From positions 1-64,000 of the forward strand of contig JAALLF010000017.1 of NCBI GenBank assembly GCA_011087645.1: a DNA stretch of 64,000 bases, given 5' to 3'. Source of the stretch: Alphaproteobacteria bacterium (GTDB lineage: Bacteria > Pseudomonadota > Alphaproteobacteria > UBA6615). The translations under genes were made by a program, and so were the position numbers. The notes under the pieces are model-generated. The model saw only the letters and a program-made list of their open reading frames with translations, was not told the DNA's origin and did no database searches. Below, piece by piece: positions 41,298-50,818 of this stretch (positions within the stretch are counted from its first letter, which is position 1; each line of letters begins with the position of its first letter).

Positions 41298-42521
41298 ATG
41301 GACGATCCGGTTGGCGCTTTCGTGCCGCATGGGCTGTTTCAGGTCGACGCCGCCGCCGACGGCCCGCTGGCGGGGCTGACCTTTGCGGCTAAAGACATTA
41401 TCGATGTTGCCGGCCATGTGACCGGCTGCGGCAACCCCGATTGGCTACGAACCCACGGGCCGGCGGCGACAACGGCGCCGTGCATCCAGCGCCTGCTCGA
41501 CGCTGGCGCGACCCTGGTCGGCAAGACGGTCACTGAGGAATTGGCCACCGGCCTGACCGGGGAGAACGTCCATTACGGCGCCCCGGTCAACGTCAACGCG
41601 CCGGGCCGAGTCGCCGGCGGTTCGTCGTCGGGGTCGGCCGCGGCGGTGGCTGCGGGTTTGGTGGATTTCGCGCTGGGCTCGGATACCGGCGGGTCGGTGC
41701 GGTCGCCGGCAAGTTTCTGCGGCCTTTACGGCTTGCGCCCCTCCCACGGCCGCGTGTCGTTGGAATCAGTGATGAAGTTGGCGGCAAGCTTCGACACGAT
41801 CGGCTGGTTCGCCCGCACACCGGAAATTATGCGCGATGTGGGCGCGGTGATATTCGACGAGGCTAACGCGCCGCCGGCGCCGGGCCGCCTGCTGGTCGCT
41901 CGTGATGTCATGGCAGTCGTCGATGCGGCCACGCGGGACGCCCTGATGGCGGCGGTCGATAAGGTTTCCGGTTTGCTCGGCGCGCCCGAACCGATCGATG
42001 TGTCCAATGTCGAGGGCCTGCCCGGTCTCGATGCCTGGGTCGGTGTGACGCGGGCCATATGGGGGGCTGAGTCCTGGGCCGAGCATGGCGAATGGATCCA
42101 GACTGTTAATCCGACATTCGGTTCGGGTGTGGCCGCGCGCTTCGAAGCGCGCTCGCAAGTCACCGCCGATCAATTGGCCGTGGCGCGCCTGCAGCGCGAA
42201 GTCGTCGCCGCCCATCTGGCCCAGCTACTGGCCGGTGGCAACGTGCTGGCATTGCCCGTGGCGCCGGGCATCGCGCCTCTGCGCGGCGGCAGCGACGCCG
42301 ATATCGATCCTTTTCGCGAGCGCAATGAGCCGATCGGCAGCTGTTCCGGGCTGGCGCGCTTGCCGCAGATCAGCCTGCCGCTGGCTACCTTGGATGGATT
42401 TCCTCTTGGTCTGGGCCTCGCGGCGGCGCCGGGCAATGACGAGTTGCTGCTCGACATCGCCGTCGCCCTGGCCGAAGCCGGCGTCGCGCCGCGTGTTCCG
42501 GTACCGGATTATCAGGGCTGA
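41298..42521 (+). CDS. Amidase signature family enzyme (paralogue 1)
   Basis: A 407-residue serine hydrolase that cleaves an amide to acid and ammonia. The Ser-cisSer-Lys triad is visible: Lys in TFAAKDIIDVAG and the serine-rich GGSSSGSAAAVAAGLVDFAL, with the nucleophile in DTGGSVRSPAS. The length is a little below the usual 450-500. The ATG at 41298 has a GGGGGAGAG site, and the longer frame to 41112 overlaps the membrane-protein gene. A close paralogue lies at 44850. Confidence 0.9.
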   Translation: MDDPVGAFVPHGLFQVDAAADGPLAGLTFAAKDIIDVAGHVTGCGNPDWLRTHGPAATTAPCIQRLLDAGATLVGKTVTEELATGLTGENVHYGAPVNVNAPGRVAGGSSSGSAAAVAAGLVDFALGSDTGGSVRSPASFCGLYGLRPSHGRVSLESVMKLAASFDTIGWFARTPEIMRDVGAVIFDEANAPPAPGRLLVARDVMAVVDAATRDALMAAVDKVSGLLGAPEPIDVSNVEGLPGLDAWVGVTRAIWGAESWAEHGEWIQTVNPTFGSGVAARFEARSQVTADQLAVARLQREVVAAHLAQLLAGGNVLALPVAPGIAPLRGGSDADIDPFRERNEPIGSCSGLARLPQISLPLATLDGFPLGLGLAAAPGNDELLLDIAVALAEAGVAPRVPVPDYQG

Positions 42522-42922
42522 CCGGCGCGAATTTTGGCCTCTAAGCCGGCGCGGTCTTTCTTGATCTGGTTCGGCACCCGCTTCATGGCGAACGGCCGGT
42601 CGTCATATTTGCCGCTCCACCGAATGATCTCCAAGACGATCGGAGCCAGGTCGATCCCCTTCTTGGTCAGCGCGTAGGTGAAACTCCGGCCGTTCTCCGG
42701 GTCGCGGGATTTCTCGATAATTCCCTCGGTCTCCAAGTGCTTTAGGCGGTCGGCGAGAATATTTGTCGATATCGCTTCGTCGATTTCGTGAAACTCGCTG
42801 TAGGTCTTTTTACCGCGCAGCATCATTTCGCGAATGACCAGCAGGGTCCACCGGTCTCCGAACGTATCAAGGCCAAAGGCGACAGGGCACCCGGTCTGAC
42901 GTTTCTTATCTTCGTTCCTCAT
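42512..42922 (-). CDS. HxlR-family transcriptional regulator
   Basis: A 136-residue winged-helix regulator with the family pattern GCPVAFGLDTFGDRWTLLV, the recognition region ISTNILADRLKHLETEGI and RSFTYALTKKGIDL. HxlR proteins often sense aldehydes, quinones or thiol stress; Cys12 is the conserved N-terminal cysteine. It is divergent from the cupin-hydrolase genes and overlaps the amidase end by 10 bases. Confidence 0.92.
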   Translation of the reverse strand: MRNEDKKRQTGCPVAFGLDTFGDRWTLLVIREMMLRGKKTYSEFHEIDEAISTNILADRLKHLETEGIIEKSRDPENGRSFTYALTKKGIDLAPIVLEIIRWSGKYDDRPFAMKRVPNQIKKDRAGLEAKIRAGQP

Positions 42923-42943
42923 TTAAGCATTCTAAAAAAATAA

Positions 42944-42999
42944 CTTGCATTATGCAAGGTGTAATCTTATGTTGGAATTAACTTGTAAAAAGCAAGTTA
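42944..42999. promoter_or_regulatory. Two palindromic operators for the HxlR regulator
   Basis: CTTGCAT-T-ATGCAAG (42944-42958) is a perfect palindrome. TAACTTG-TAAAAAG-CAAGTTA (42979-42999) has 7-base arms with the same CTTG/CAAG core. A plausible plus-strand promoter (TTGCAT at 42945-42950, 17-base spacer, TATGTT at 42968-42973) overlaps the first site. Repressor binding would cover it. Confidence 0.65.
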
Positions 43000-43215
43000 T
43001 ATAGTGAACCTCGCATCGGAAGGAATCGTCACATGAACAGCAAGCAATACGAGGGTGGCCCCGCGAATTCCGACTTTGTGAACCGATTGCAAACACGGAG
43101 GTTCACAGGCGCCGGGGCGGCAGCGGTTCTCAACTCAATCCTCAGTAACCCACCGGCCATACGCACCCGCGTTTCCGGCCAGCCGAATAGCAATCAATCA
43201 AAAAGGAAGTCAGAC

Positions 43216-43935
43216 ATGAAAAAGAACCTGAAATATCTTCGCACGATCGCTGTCGCGGCAACCTTCACCGCCGCCGCGGCATTAAGCGTCGCCGCAAACG
43301 TCGACTCGCCGGAGAATTCCACCAAGCTGCTGACGGCGACCTTCGAACCCCGTTCGGTGGTGCAAGTTGAAGTCGGCGATTTCCACTTCAAGCCGGGCCA
43401 GGTCGCCCCCATTCACACCCACACCGCTCCCGCCGTTGGTTATGTCGCCAAGGGCGAAATCATCTATCAGATCGAAGGCGAGAAACCGCGGATCTTGCGG
43501 GCCGGCGATGCGTTCTACGAACCTGCGGGTCCGCGTATCCTTCGTTTCGACAATGCGTCTGCGACCGAGGAAGCGATCTTCCTGGACTTTAATCTGGAGC
43601 AGGCCGGCGAGCCCTTCATCGTATTCGAAAATCCGCCGACCGAGGCGATTGATCGCCGGGCCCTGCCGACCGTCGATTTAGGCGGGCGAAGCGTAGATCA
43701 GGTGGATATTTACACCAGCGATCTGCCGCGCAACGGAACCCTGACGCTGGACGACCGGACGCCAACTCTGGGTCTCGTCGCCGAGGGTGTCGTCGAGCTT
43801 CGTGTCGACGGCAAGACCACCCAGCGCATTGCCGCCGGTGGAAGTTTTGCTCTGCCCAGCGCCGACAAGCGGGCGACGATCGTCAACGCGTCGTCCGAAG
43901 TATCCGCCAAGGTGATCACGTTCTATCTGCGCTAA
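43216..43935 (+). CDS. Secreted two-domain cupin protein
   Basis: A 239-residue exported protein with a classic signal peptide (KKNLKYLRTIAVAATFTAAA). The first cupin domain (residues about 50-130) has APIHTHTAPAVGYVAKGE with metal-binding histidines. The second (about 165-235) has a degenerate motif and probably no metal. The ATG at 43216 follows an AAGGAAG site. The same frame is open from an ATG at 43033, which also has a good GGAAGGAA site and would add 61 residues, including an arginine-pair stretch TRRFTGAGAAAVL. Which start is used is unclear. Confidence 0.85.
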   Translation: MKKNLKYLRTIAVAATFTAAAALSVAANVDSPENSTKLLTATFEPRSVVQVEVGDFHFKPGQVAPIHTHTAPAVGYVAKGEIIYQIEGEKPRILRAGDAFYEPAGPRILRFDNASATEEAIFLDFNLEQAGEPFIVFENPPTEAIDRRALPTVDLGGRSVDQVDIYTSDLPRNGTLTLDDRTPTLGLVAEGVVELRVDGKTTQRIAAGGSFALPSADKRATIVNASSEVSAKVITFYLR

Positions 43936-44019
43936 TCACCGCTAGTAGGGGAGTTCGGTCCTGCCGGGCCTCCTATTTCCAACTGAACAAAGGCCCGAAG
44001 GGCCCCAATGGAGATTAAA

Positions 44020-44730
44020 ATGAGCCACTACATTTTGGTACACGGTGCATGGGAAGGTTCATGGACCTGGGAATACACGCAACCGGTTTTGGAAAGACAC
44101 GGTCATACGGTTACCGCCATTGATTTGCCGGGCAGTCACGGCAACGCGCAGTCCATCCCGCAGATTTCGTTGGCCGGCTACGTGCAAACAGTCGCCGATG
44201 TGATCAACCAACTCGACCATGAGGTTATCCTTGTTGGCCACAGTATGGCGGGCGCGGTCATTTCGCAGGTGGCGGAGCTCATCCCCGAGAAGATCGAACG
44301 GCTGGTCTACGCTGCGGCTTTTCTCTTGCAGAACGGAGACAATGTTCTCGCGGCCATGAAAAGAGATCCGCATGGTGAGTTCCTACCCGAACTCTCCTTT
44401 TCCGAAGATCAGAGTTACGCCACGGCCACCGAGCAAACGTTCCGTGATAAGGCATTTCACGATGTCGAAGAAGATCGTATTCGACACACATATCCGTTGA
44501 TGGCCGAGCGGCAGGCGACCGAGCCGTTTTTGGCAAGCCTCGAGCTGAGCGATGAGAAATTTGGCACGGTGCCGAAAACCTACATCCGCACGGCGCTCGA
44601 TAAAATGGTATCGCCGACGCTGCAAGAAGAGATGATCGGCAGCTGGAAAGTCGATGACGTTCATGTCTTAACGTCCGGCCATTTTCCAACGCTTTCCATG
44701 CCGGAGGAACTGGCGGAGCTCATGCTGTAA
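44020..44730 (+). CDS. Alpha/beta hydrolase of the esterase/hydroxynitrile-lyase type
   Basis: A 236-residue cytosolic hydrolase. HYILVHGAWEGSWTWEYTQP is the oxyanion region, GHSMAGAVISQVAE near residue 75 is the nucleophile elbow, and SGHFPTLS near the C-terminus gives the catalytic His. The lid region is short, as in plant-type esterases and related bacterial enzymes. The ATG at 44020 follows GGAG at 44010-44013. It follows the secreted cupin gene in the HxlR-controlled group. Confidence 0.9.
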   Translation: MSHYILVHGAWEGSWTWEYTQPVLERHGHTVTAIDLPGSHGNAQSIPQISLAGYVQTVADVINQLDHEVILVGHSMAGAVISQVAELIPEKIERLVYAAAFLLQNGDNVLAAMKRDPHGEFLPELSFSEDQSYATATEQTFRDKAFHDVEEDRIRHTYPLMAERQATEPFLASLELSDEKFGTVPKTYIRTALDKMVSPTLQEEMIGSWKVDDVHVLTSGHFPTLSMPEELAELML

Positions 44731-44757
44731 GGAGATCTCGGCCAAACTAACCGGCGA

Positions 44758-44789
44758 ACAGCGGTCCTTAGGGGCCGCTGTTTTCGTTT
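44758..44789 (+). terminator. Rho-independent terminator after the hydrolase gene
   Basis: ACAGCGGTCC pairs with GGGGCCGCTGT around a TTAG loop and is followed by TTTCGTTTG. It ends the HxlR-controlled group before the second amidase gene. Confidence 0.75.
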
Positions 44790-44849
44790 GGCAAAAGACC
44801 CTCTAAGGTCACCAGACAAAATCAAAATTGCCACACGGATGGATTTGCC

Positions 44850-46046
44850 ATGAGCGACATGTTTGGCCAGGAAGTCTCGGGATTTCTGAGTGATGCGCGC
44901 GTCCCGGTCGAGGGTGCGGTGGAAGGTCCGCTCAAGGGCCTGACTTTCGCCGTCAAGGACATTATCGATGTCGCAGGCCACGTCACCGGCGGCGGCAATG
45001 CGGAATGGCTGCGCACCCACGAGCCGGCCGACCAGAACGCGTCGGCGGTGCAATTTCTGCTCGACGCAGGCGCCACCATGGCGGGCAAGACCATCACCGA
45101 GGAATTCGCTTACGGTATGATCGGCGAGAACTTCCACTATGGCACGCCGCGCAACGCCGCAGCGCCGGGGCGCATCCCCGGCGGGTCGTCGTCCGGTTCG
45201 GCCTCGGTAGTCTCCGCCGGCGAGGTGGATTTCGCTTTAGGCACCGACACCGGCGGCTCGGTGCGGGTGCCGGCGTCGTTCTGCGGCATTTATGGCCTGC
45301 GGCCGAGCCACGGACGGGTGCCGCTGGCCGGTATTTTACCCCTGGCGCCGAGCCTCGACACGTGCGGCTGGTTCGCCCGAGATCCCGACCTCATGAAGCG
45401 GGTCGGCGAGGTTATGCTCGACTGGCGCGCACCGCCGGCGGCCGGCCGGTTTCTGGTGGCGCGCGATGCGTTCGCCGTCGTTGACGCGCAAGCGCGCGAA
45501 GCCTTAGCACCCGCATTACGGCGCGCCGCCGAGGTCTTGGGTGCGCCGCAGGAAATCGATGCCGGTGCGCTGCACGGGATCGATGATTTGAGCACCTGGG
45601 CGCATGTCATGCAGGTGATGCGCGGTTCGGAAGCCGCGGCGTCCCATCTTGCCTGGATCGGCTCTGTCAATCCGGTGATGGGCCCGGGCTTCCGCGAGCG
45701 GTTCGAGGACGGCGGACGTTATACAAGCGAAGAGATTGCCCGGGCAACCGCGACGCGCGCGCGTATCGAGGGACATTTCGATGCTTTGTTGGCGGATGGC
45801 GCGGTTCTCGCGGTGCCCGCCGCGCCGGCCGTGCCGCCGCCGGTGCGCAGCCCGGAGAGTGTCTACGACACGTTGCGTGGCAACAATGAGCGCTACAACA
45901 GCATGGCGCCACTCGCCCGGCTGCCGCAAATCAGCCTGCCGTTGGGCCGGGTCGACGGGCTCCCCATCGGTCTGGGATTGATGGCTGCCCACGGCAACGA
46001 TGAACTGCTGCTCGACATCGCCGTTGCGCTGGGATCGCCGCAATGA
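44850..46046 (+). CDS. Amidase signature family enzyme (paralogue 2)
   Basis: A 398-residue paralogue of the enzyme at 41298. It keeps the catalytic Lys in TFAVKDIIDVAG and the serine motif in GGSSSGSASVVSAGE. DTGGSVRVPASFCGIYGLRPS is nearly identical in both. The two probably arose by tandem duplication and are now separated by the HxlR group. The stop overlaps the upp start in ATGA, implying coupled translation with pyrimidine salvage. Confidence 0.9.
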   Translation: MSDMFGQEVSGFLSDARVPVEGAVEGPLKGLTFAVKDIIDVAGHVTGGGNAEWLRTHEPADQNASAVQFLLDAGATMAGKTITEEFAYGMIGENFHYGTPRNAAAPGRIPGGSSSGSASVVSAGEVDFALGTDTGGSVRVPASFCGIYGLRPSHGRVPLAGILPLAPSLDTCGWFARDPDLMKRVGEVMLDWRAPPAAGRFLVARDAFAVVDAQAREALAPALRRAAEVLGAPQEIDAGALHGIDDLSTWAHVMQVMRGSEAAASHLAWIGSVNPVMGPGFRERFEDGGRYTSEEIARATATRARIEGHFDALLADGAVLAVPAAPAVPPPVRSPESVYDTLRGNNERYNSMAPLARLPQISLPLGRVDGLPIGLGLMAAHGNDELLLDIAVALGSPQ

Positions 46047-46690
46047 TCGATGACGCGCCATTTGAAAATTTGACGGTGGTCGATCATCCGTTGGTCGCTC
46101 ACAAACTGATCGAACTTCGCGACCCGGCGACCCAGAACGAGCGCTTTCGTCATTTATTACGCGATATCAGTGTGGTTCTGGTGATCGAAGCGACCCGTGA
46201 TTTGCCGGTGAAGCCCCGGGCGGTCGAGACCGGATTAGGAATTGCGGAAGGGTCGAGGCTGGCGGTTCCCGTGGTCGTCGTGCCAATCTTGCGCGCCGGT
46301 TTGGGGATGGCGAATGCCGTGACCGATGTTTTGCCTGATGCGTTGGAGGCCTTCATCGGCATGTATCGCGATGCCGACACCCACGAGCCGGTGGAATACT
46401 ACGCCAAAGTGCCGCCGACCCAGGACGGTCAATATGTTATCGTCGACCCGATGTTCGCCACCGGCGGGACCGCGACCGCTTCGGCCGATTTGCTCAATGG
46501 CAAAGGCATTCCGGACGAAAATATCAGGGTTATCTCTTTGATGGCCGCGCCGGAAGGCATCACCCGGTTTCGGCAAAGCCATCCCAGGATTCCGATTATC
46601 GTTGCCGCCCTCGACGAGTGCCTCAACGACCATGACTATATCGTCCCCGGCATGGGCGATGCCGGCGACCGGTTATTCGGCGCCGGTTGA
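46043..46690 (+). CDS. upp: Uracil phosphoribosyltransferase
   Basis: A 215-residue salvage enzyme making UMP from uracil and PRPP. PVVVVPILRAGLGM is the PRPP-side helix, IVDPMFATGGTATA the PRPP loop, and YIVPGMGDAGDRLFGAG the conserved C-terminal uracil-binding tail. The length is normal. Translation is coupled to the preceding amidase by the shared ATGA. Confidence 0.96.
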   Translation: MIDDAPFENLTVVDHPLVAHKLIELRDPATQNERFRHLLRDISVVLVIEATRDLPVKPRAVETGLGIAEGSRLAVPVVVVPILRAGLGMANAVTDVLPDALEAFIGMYRDADTHEPVEYYAKVPPTQDGQYVIVDPMFATGGTATASADLLNGKGIPDENIRVISLMAAPEGITRFRQSHPRIPIIVAALDECLNDHDYIVPGMGDAGDRLFGAG

Positions 46691-46774
46691 GATATCTGGC
46701 GGCGTTGCGCCGCTTTAGCGGCTGCTGTAATTGGAAGCACATCTGTAGAGATATTTCACCGGCAAAAATCCATC

Positions 46775-47968
46775 ATGGCTGACTATAAAACCCTCGATGA
46801 TATCGACGTGGCGGGGCAGCGCGTCCTGGTGCGCGCCGACTTAAACGTGCCGATGGCCGACGGCCAGGTTACGGACGCCTCGCGGCTCGAGCGCTTGTCG
46901 CCGACTTTGCGCGAATTGGCGGCGCGCGGCGCGCGGGTCGTTATCTTGTCCCATTTTGGCCGACCATCTGGCGCGGTTGTACCTGAACTTTCCCTGCAGC
47001 CGGTTGCCGCAGTGCTCAGTGATAGCCTGGCGCGGCCGGTCGCCTTTGCGGCCGATTGCATCGGTGATGCGGCCCAGACGGTGGTTGATGGACTCGGCGA
47101 TGGCGACATCGCCGTTCTCGAAAATTTACGCTTCCACGCCGGCGAGGAGGGCAACGACCCGGCCTTCGCCGCGGCTCTGGCGGCGCTCGGCGACCTTTAC
47201 GTCAACGACGCATTTTCCGCCGCCCATCGCGCCCATGCCTCGACCGCGACCCTAGCCCAGCTCCTGCCGTCGGCGGCTGGCCGTTTCATGCAGGCCGAGC
47301 TCGACGCTTTAGCTGCGGCGCTGACCAGCCCGGCCCGGCCCTTGGTCGCAATCGTCGGTGGCGCCAAAATTTCGACCAAGATCGATCTGCTGGGCAATCT
47401 GTCGAGCAAAGTCGACGCCTTGATCATTGGCGGCGGTATGGCCAATACCTTTCTCAACGCTCAGGGGGTCGCCGTCGGCAGGTCCCTGTGTGAACACGAT
47501 ATGGCGGCCACGGCGCGCGATATCATGGCTGGGGCGCAAGGGTATGACTGCGACATTATTCTGCCGGTAGATGGCGTGGTCGCCCCGGCCTTCGCCGCCG
47601 GCAGCCCCGATACGATTGTCGCCATCGACGCGGTCCCGGCCGATCAGATGATTTTGGATGTCGGTCCGCAAACGGTCACGCAGCTTACTGAGGTGTTACG
47701 GGGCGCCAGGACGCTAGTGTGGAACGGCCCGCTGGGGGCCTTTGAAATTCCACCGTTCGATCAGGGGACGGTAGCTTTGGCCCAAGTGGCGGCCGAACTC
47801 ACCGATAGTGGCGCCCTGAATTCGATTGCCGGCGGTGGCGATACGGTGGCGGCGCTCAATCATGCGGGTGTCGGCAACCGGTTTAGCTATGTCTCGGGGG
47901 CCGGCGGCGCTTTCCTGGAATGGCTGGAAGGCAAGACCCTACCGGGTGTCGCGGCGCTCGTTGGTTAG
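46775..47968 (+). CDS. pgk: Phosphoglycerate kinase
   Basis: A 397-residue glycolytic and gluconeogenic enzyme interconverting 1,3-bisphosphoglycerate and ADP with 3-phosphoglycerate and [23 protein letters not shown], the hinge [11 protein letters not shown] and the nucleotide segment [12 protein letters not shown] are all present. Its stop is interlocked with that of the convergent DUF2336 gene in a shared TTAG. Confidence 0.97.
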   Translation: MADYKTLDDIDVAGQRVLVRADLNVPMADGQVTDASRLERLSPTLRELAARGARVVILSHFGRPSGAVVPELSLQPVAAVLSDSLARPVAFAADCIGDAAQTVVDGLGDGDIAVLENLRFHAGEEGNDPAFAAALAALGDLYVNDAFSAAHRAHASTATLAQLLPSAAGRFMQAELDALAAALTSPARPLVAIVGGAKISTKIDLLGNLSSKVDALIIGGGMANTFLNAQGVAVGRSLCEHDMAATARDIMAGAQGYDCDIILPVDGVVAPAFAAGSPDTIVAIDAVPADQMILDVGPQTVTQLTEVLRGARTLVWNGPLGAFEIPPFDQGTVALAQVAAELTDSGALNSIAGGGDTVAALNHAGVGNRFSYVSGAGGAFLEWLEGKTLPGVAALVG

Positions 47969-49146
47969 GCAACCGAGCGTTGCCGGGGAACCGGCCGCGC
48001 GGTGACGTGGGGTAAAGTTTCGAGCTGGCGCAGCAAATCCAGATAGTTTGGGTTGCGCCGCCAGCGACTGAGCATCAATTTCGCGGACTCGACCTCGAGC
48101 TGATCGTAGAAAGTCGTCGCAAAGGTGCATTCGTTGATGTTGTTCTCGTCCAGTCCGACGCGGGCTTTGCGCGTTAACGTCAGCACTTCGCGGAAGAACT
48201 CTGGAGCAAGATCGAGGGCCCGGCAAACGATAGCAAGTCCTTCGCCGCCGGGTTCGTATAGCAGCCGCTGCAATAGTTTGCGGCGCAGCCCGGTTTGATG
48301 CTCGATTACGCGTTCGAACAAAGTGATTTCGCTTTCGCGCAGCAGGCGGATGATGAGATCGCCGTCGGGGTCCTGTTTCTCAGCCAGATGTTTGGCCACT
48401 CGGTCGGTCGCCGAGAGCGCTGCATCACCTTCGCCTTGTGCGCCAAAGGCTGTGTTGACGGCGCTCTCCATCGCGGCGTCGATTTCGTTCGCATCAACAT
48501 CGAAATGTTCGACGATGTGGCTGCGCAGCGCCGCCGATACCCACCAATACATCTTCTCGGCCAAATCGCCGGGTAGATCGCTACGGTGGACCAGCGGCTT
48601 CTGCAGGCTGTCGAGCCGGCGCGACTGTTCGACCAGATGGGCCATGGTGTCGCGGGCGATTTCCGCGTTGGGATTTTCCAATAGCCGTTTGATCACCGTT
48701 TCTTCGCCGGTCTTGGCCAGGGAGTCGCTGACGGTTGGGCTGATCGAATCGTGCATGGAAACCGCGAGTTGGTGCTCGACCGTACGGTGATGAATGATGG
48801 CGACCAAATCCTGGTCGCGCAGAACACGGCTTCGAAGCAAAAGCGGATAAGCGACTTCGCTGTCGTCATTGGCTAAAGCGATGACTAAATCGTGGGGCGC
48901 TTGGTCTTGGTTGGAGAGCTGGATGGCCAGATGTTTGCGGACACTGACCTCCACGTCTTGTACCAACTGACGCAGAATGTCGGTCATGATCGACTGTTCG
49001 GCATCGTTCAATGTGTCAGAGGCGCCGAAGAACAGGTCACCGATAATGTCCGCCAATTTGGTGCGGCTGCCCACGGATTTGTCACGCGCCAAACGCATCA
49101 GCGTTTCGATGTCTATCTTGCCGGTATTGTCGATCACCGTATGCAC
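47965..49146 (-). CDS. DUF2336 domain-containing protein
   Basis: A 393-residue protein of helical repeat character, typical of alphaproteobacteria and without known biochemistry. Segments such as [41 protein letters not shown] and [17 protein letters not shown] match the DUF2336 pattern as I know it. The start is GTG at 49146 with AAGGAC immediately upstream; an internal GTG four codons on is also possible. Confidence 0.85.
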   Translation of the reverse strand: MHTVIDNTGKIDIETLMRLARDKSVGSRTKLADIIGDLFFGASDTLNDAEQSIMTDILRQLVQDVEVSVRKHLAIQLSNQDQAPHDLVIALANDDSEVAYPLLLRSRVLRDQDLVAIIHHRTVEHQLAVSMHDSISPTVSDSLAKTGEETVIKRLLENPNAEIARDTMAHLVEQSRRLDSLQKPLVHRSDLPGDLAEKMYWWVSAALRSHIVEHFDVDANEIDAAMESAVNTAFGAQGEGDAALSATDRVAKHLAEKQDPDGDLIIRLLRESEITLFERVIEHQTGLRRKLLQRLLYEPGGEGLAIVCRALDLAPEFFREVLTLTRKARVGLDENNINECTFATTFYDQLEVESAKLMLSRWRRNPNYLDLLRQLETLPHVTARPVPRQRSVA

Positions 49147-49305
49147 GTCCTTGTTCCTCAGCGTTGGCGACGCCTCTTGGCGCTTCGGCGCATTTTAGCC
49201 TTCGTCGATTTACCAATCGGTAAATGAGGCCCTTATTGGGTGTTTAGTATTTTATTAAAATTTGCCTCGTAAGTTGGGCGGTCTCAGTGACCATTTCGGA
49301 TTCCC

Positions 49306-49503
49306 ATGAACGTCACAAATACCACCAGCACCCTGCAGTCCCTGCTCCGGCAGCTCGAATCCACCGGCCCCGCACCGGCCGCGAAGGCTAAAAGCCAACA
49401 AATTCAGAAGGTTGAAGCGAGTCAGTCCCAGGTGACGCCGTCGGGGCAGAGCGATTTCAACCCTGATTCCCCGCGCGGAACCTACCTAAACATCGTCGTT
49501 TAA
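49306..49503 (+). CDS. Short hypothetical protein
   Basis: A 65-residue polar protein rich in Ser, Gln, Thr and Ala, with no signal peptide, membrane segment or recognisable domain. The ATG start is preceded only weakly by a ribosome binding site. It is in a tight gap between DUF2336 and the Nudix gene on the Nudix strand. The GC and codon use look coding, but this could be a chance frame. Confidence 0.45.
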   Translation: MNVTNTTSTLQSLLRQLESTGPAPAAKAKSQQIQKVEASQSQVTPSGQSDFNPDSPRGTYLNIVV

Positions 49504-49550
49504 CGTCTTACGGCTTGGCAAAGGCCGGGCTCGCGGGTCAAAGTCGGCCC

Positions 49551-50141
49551 ATGACCGACGACGAATCCAGCACGCCAGATCCCTCAGCGGTTCCCAGCGG
49601 CCCGATCCACCGCGCTGTCCCCGATGGGGACAATCGCGAACGGCTGATGTGCCGCGACTGCGGCTTCATTCACTATCAAAACCCGGTCGTCGTGGTCGGC
49701 GCGGTCGCCACTTGGAATGAGGGCGGCGCGCCCGCTAACGACCGCATCTTGTTGTGCCGACGGGCGATCGAACCGCGGACCGGATTTTGGACCTTGCCGG
49801 CCGGCTATCTCGAGATGGAGGAGACAACCGAGGCCGGCGCCATCCGCGAGACGTGGGAAGAGGCGACGGCGCGCATTTCGATCGATCGCTTACTCGCGGT
49901 CTACAACGTCCCCCGGCTGTCGCAGGTGCAGACCATTTATCGGGCGAGCTTGTTATCGCCGGATATCGCGCCGGGCGAAGAGTCGCTGGAGGTTGGTTTA
50001 TTTGCCTGGGAGGATATCCCTTGGGACGAAATCGCGTTTCCGACCGTGCGCTGGGCTTTGCACCAGCATCGCGCGGTCATCGGACGGGCCGACTTTGCCG
50101 CCTTCGGTAATCCTTCTGGCGACAGCGCCGATTATTTCTAA
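49551..50141 (+). CDS. Nudix hydrolase with N-terminal zinc ribbon
   Basis: A 196-residue hydrolase of nucleoside-diphosphate-type substrates. The Cys-x-x-Cys half of a zinc ribbon is CRDCGFIHYQNPVV near residue 37. The Nudix box AGYLEMEETTEAGAIRETWEE follows near residue 85, with Gly, Glu and the REtwEE catalytic core in place. The ATG at 49551 is preferred over the upstream TTG at 49515. Confidence 0.92.
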   Translation: MTDDESSTPDPSAVPSGPIHRAVPDGDNRERLMCRDCGFIHYQNPVVVVGAVATWNEGGAPANDRILLCRRAIEPRTGFWTLPAGYLEMEETTEAGAIRETWEEATARISIDRLLAVYNVPRLSQVQTIYRASLLSPDIAPGEESLEVGLFAWEDIPWDEIAFPTVRWALHQHRAVIGRADFAAFGNPSGDSADYF

Positions 50142-50768
50142 TTAGTCGTCGGCGGCGCTGGTTTCGGCCGCCGCTTCCGGTTGGTGGCGCAAGATCAGCG
50201 GCGTTTGCGACGCGGCAAATACCAGGGTCAGCGGCAGCACGCCGAACAACTTGAATGCTGCCCAGAAGTCGGTCGAGAAGTTACGCCACACCACTTCGTT
50301 GAGAATCGCCAGAAAGATAAAGAACACGCCCCAGCGCAGAGTCAGGGTGCGCCAGCCGTCGTCGTTGAGCTGAAAGGCCGAGCCGAAAAGCGGTTTGAGC
50401 AACAAACGCTTGAACGCCAGACCGCCCAACAAGATGACCGCAAATAAGCTGTTGACCAGGGTCGGTTTGATTTTGATGAATAGTTCGTCGGCCAGGATCA
50501 GTGTCAGCCCGCCGAAGACCAGCACGAAAAACCCGCTGACCAGAGGCATGATGGGCAGGCGGCGCTCGAGCGTCCAGCCGGCGATAAGCGAGATCACGGT
50601 GACAATCATAAAGGCGCCGGTCGCTTCGAACAGGCCCTGCTGCGTTGTCGCCGCCGCATCGCCGCTTAGCCAGAAATGGCGAAATTCGGGCAAGCCGCCG
50701 CGGCCGTTCACCACAAAGAAAACGACCAGCGGTCCCGCTTCGATAATTAATTTCAGCCAAGGTTTCAT
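50142..50768 (-). CDS. yciB: Septation protein A / inner membrane protein YciB (IspZ family)
   Basis: A 208-residue inner-membrane protein with five to six hydrophobic segments. The start KLIIEAGPLVVFFVVN and the ILNEVVWRNFSTDFWAAFK segment are family hallmarks. Homologues support envelope and division functions. In alphaproteobacteria it typically follows ftsY in the block dapF-mtaB-ftsY-yciB, as here. Confidence 0.93.
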   Translation of the reverse strand: MKPWLKLIIEAGPLVVFFVVNGRGGLPEFRHFWLSGDAAATTQQGLFEATGAFMIVTVISLIAGWTLERRLPIMPLVSGFFVLVFGGLTLILADELFIKIKPTLVNSLFAVILLGGLAFKRLLLKPLFGSAFQLNDDGWRTLTLRWGVFFIFLAILNEVVWRNFSTDFWAAFKLFGVLPLTLVFAASQTPLILRHQPEAAAETSAADD

Positions 50769-50818
50769 GGCCGGGACCCTATTCGCTATTTGTGACGAGG
50801 GAAAGGTGGTGCGGTCGT

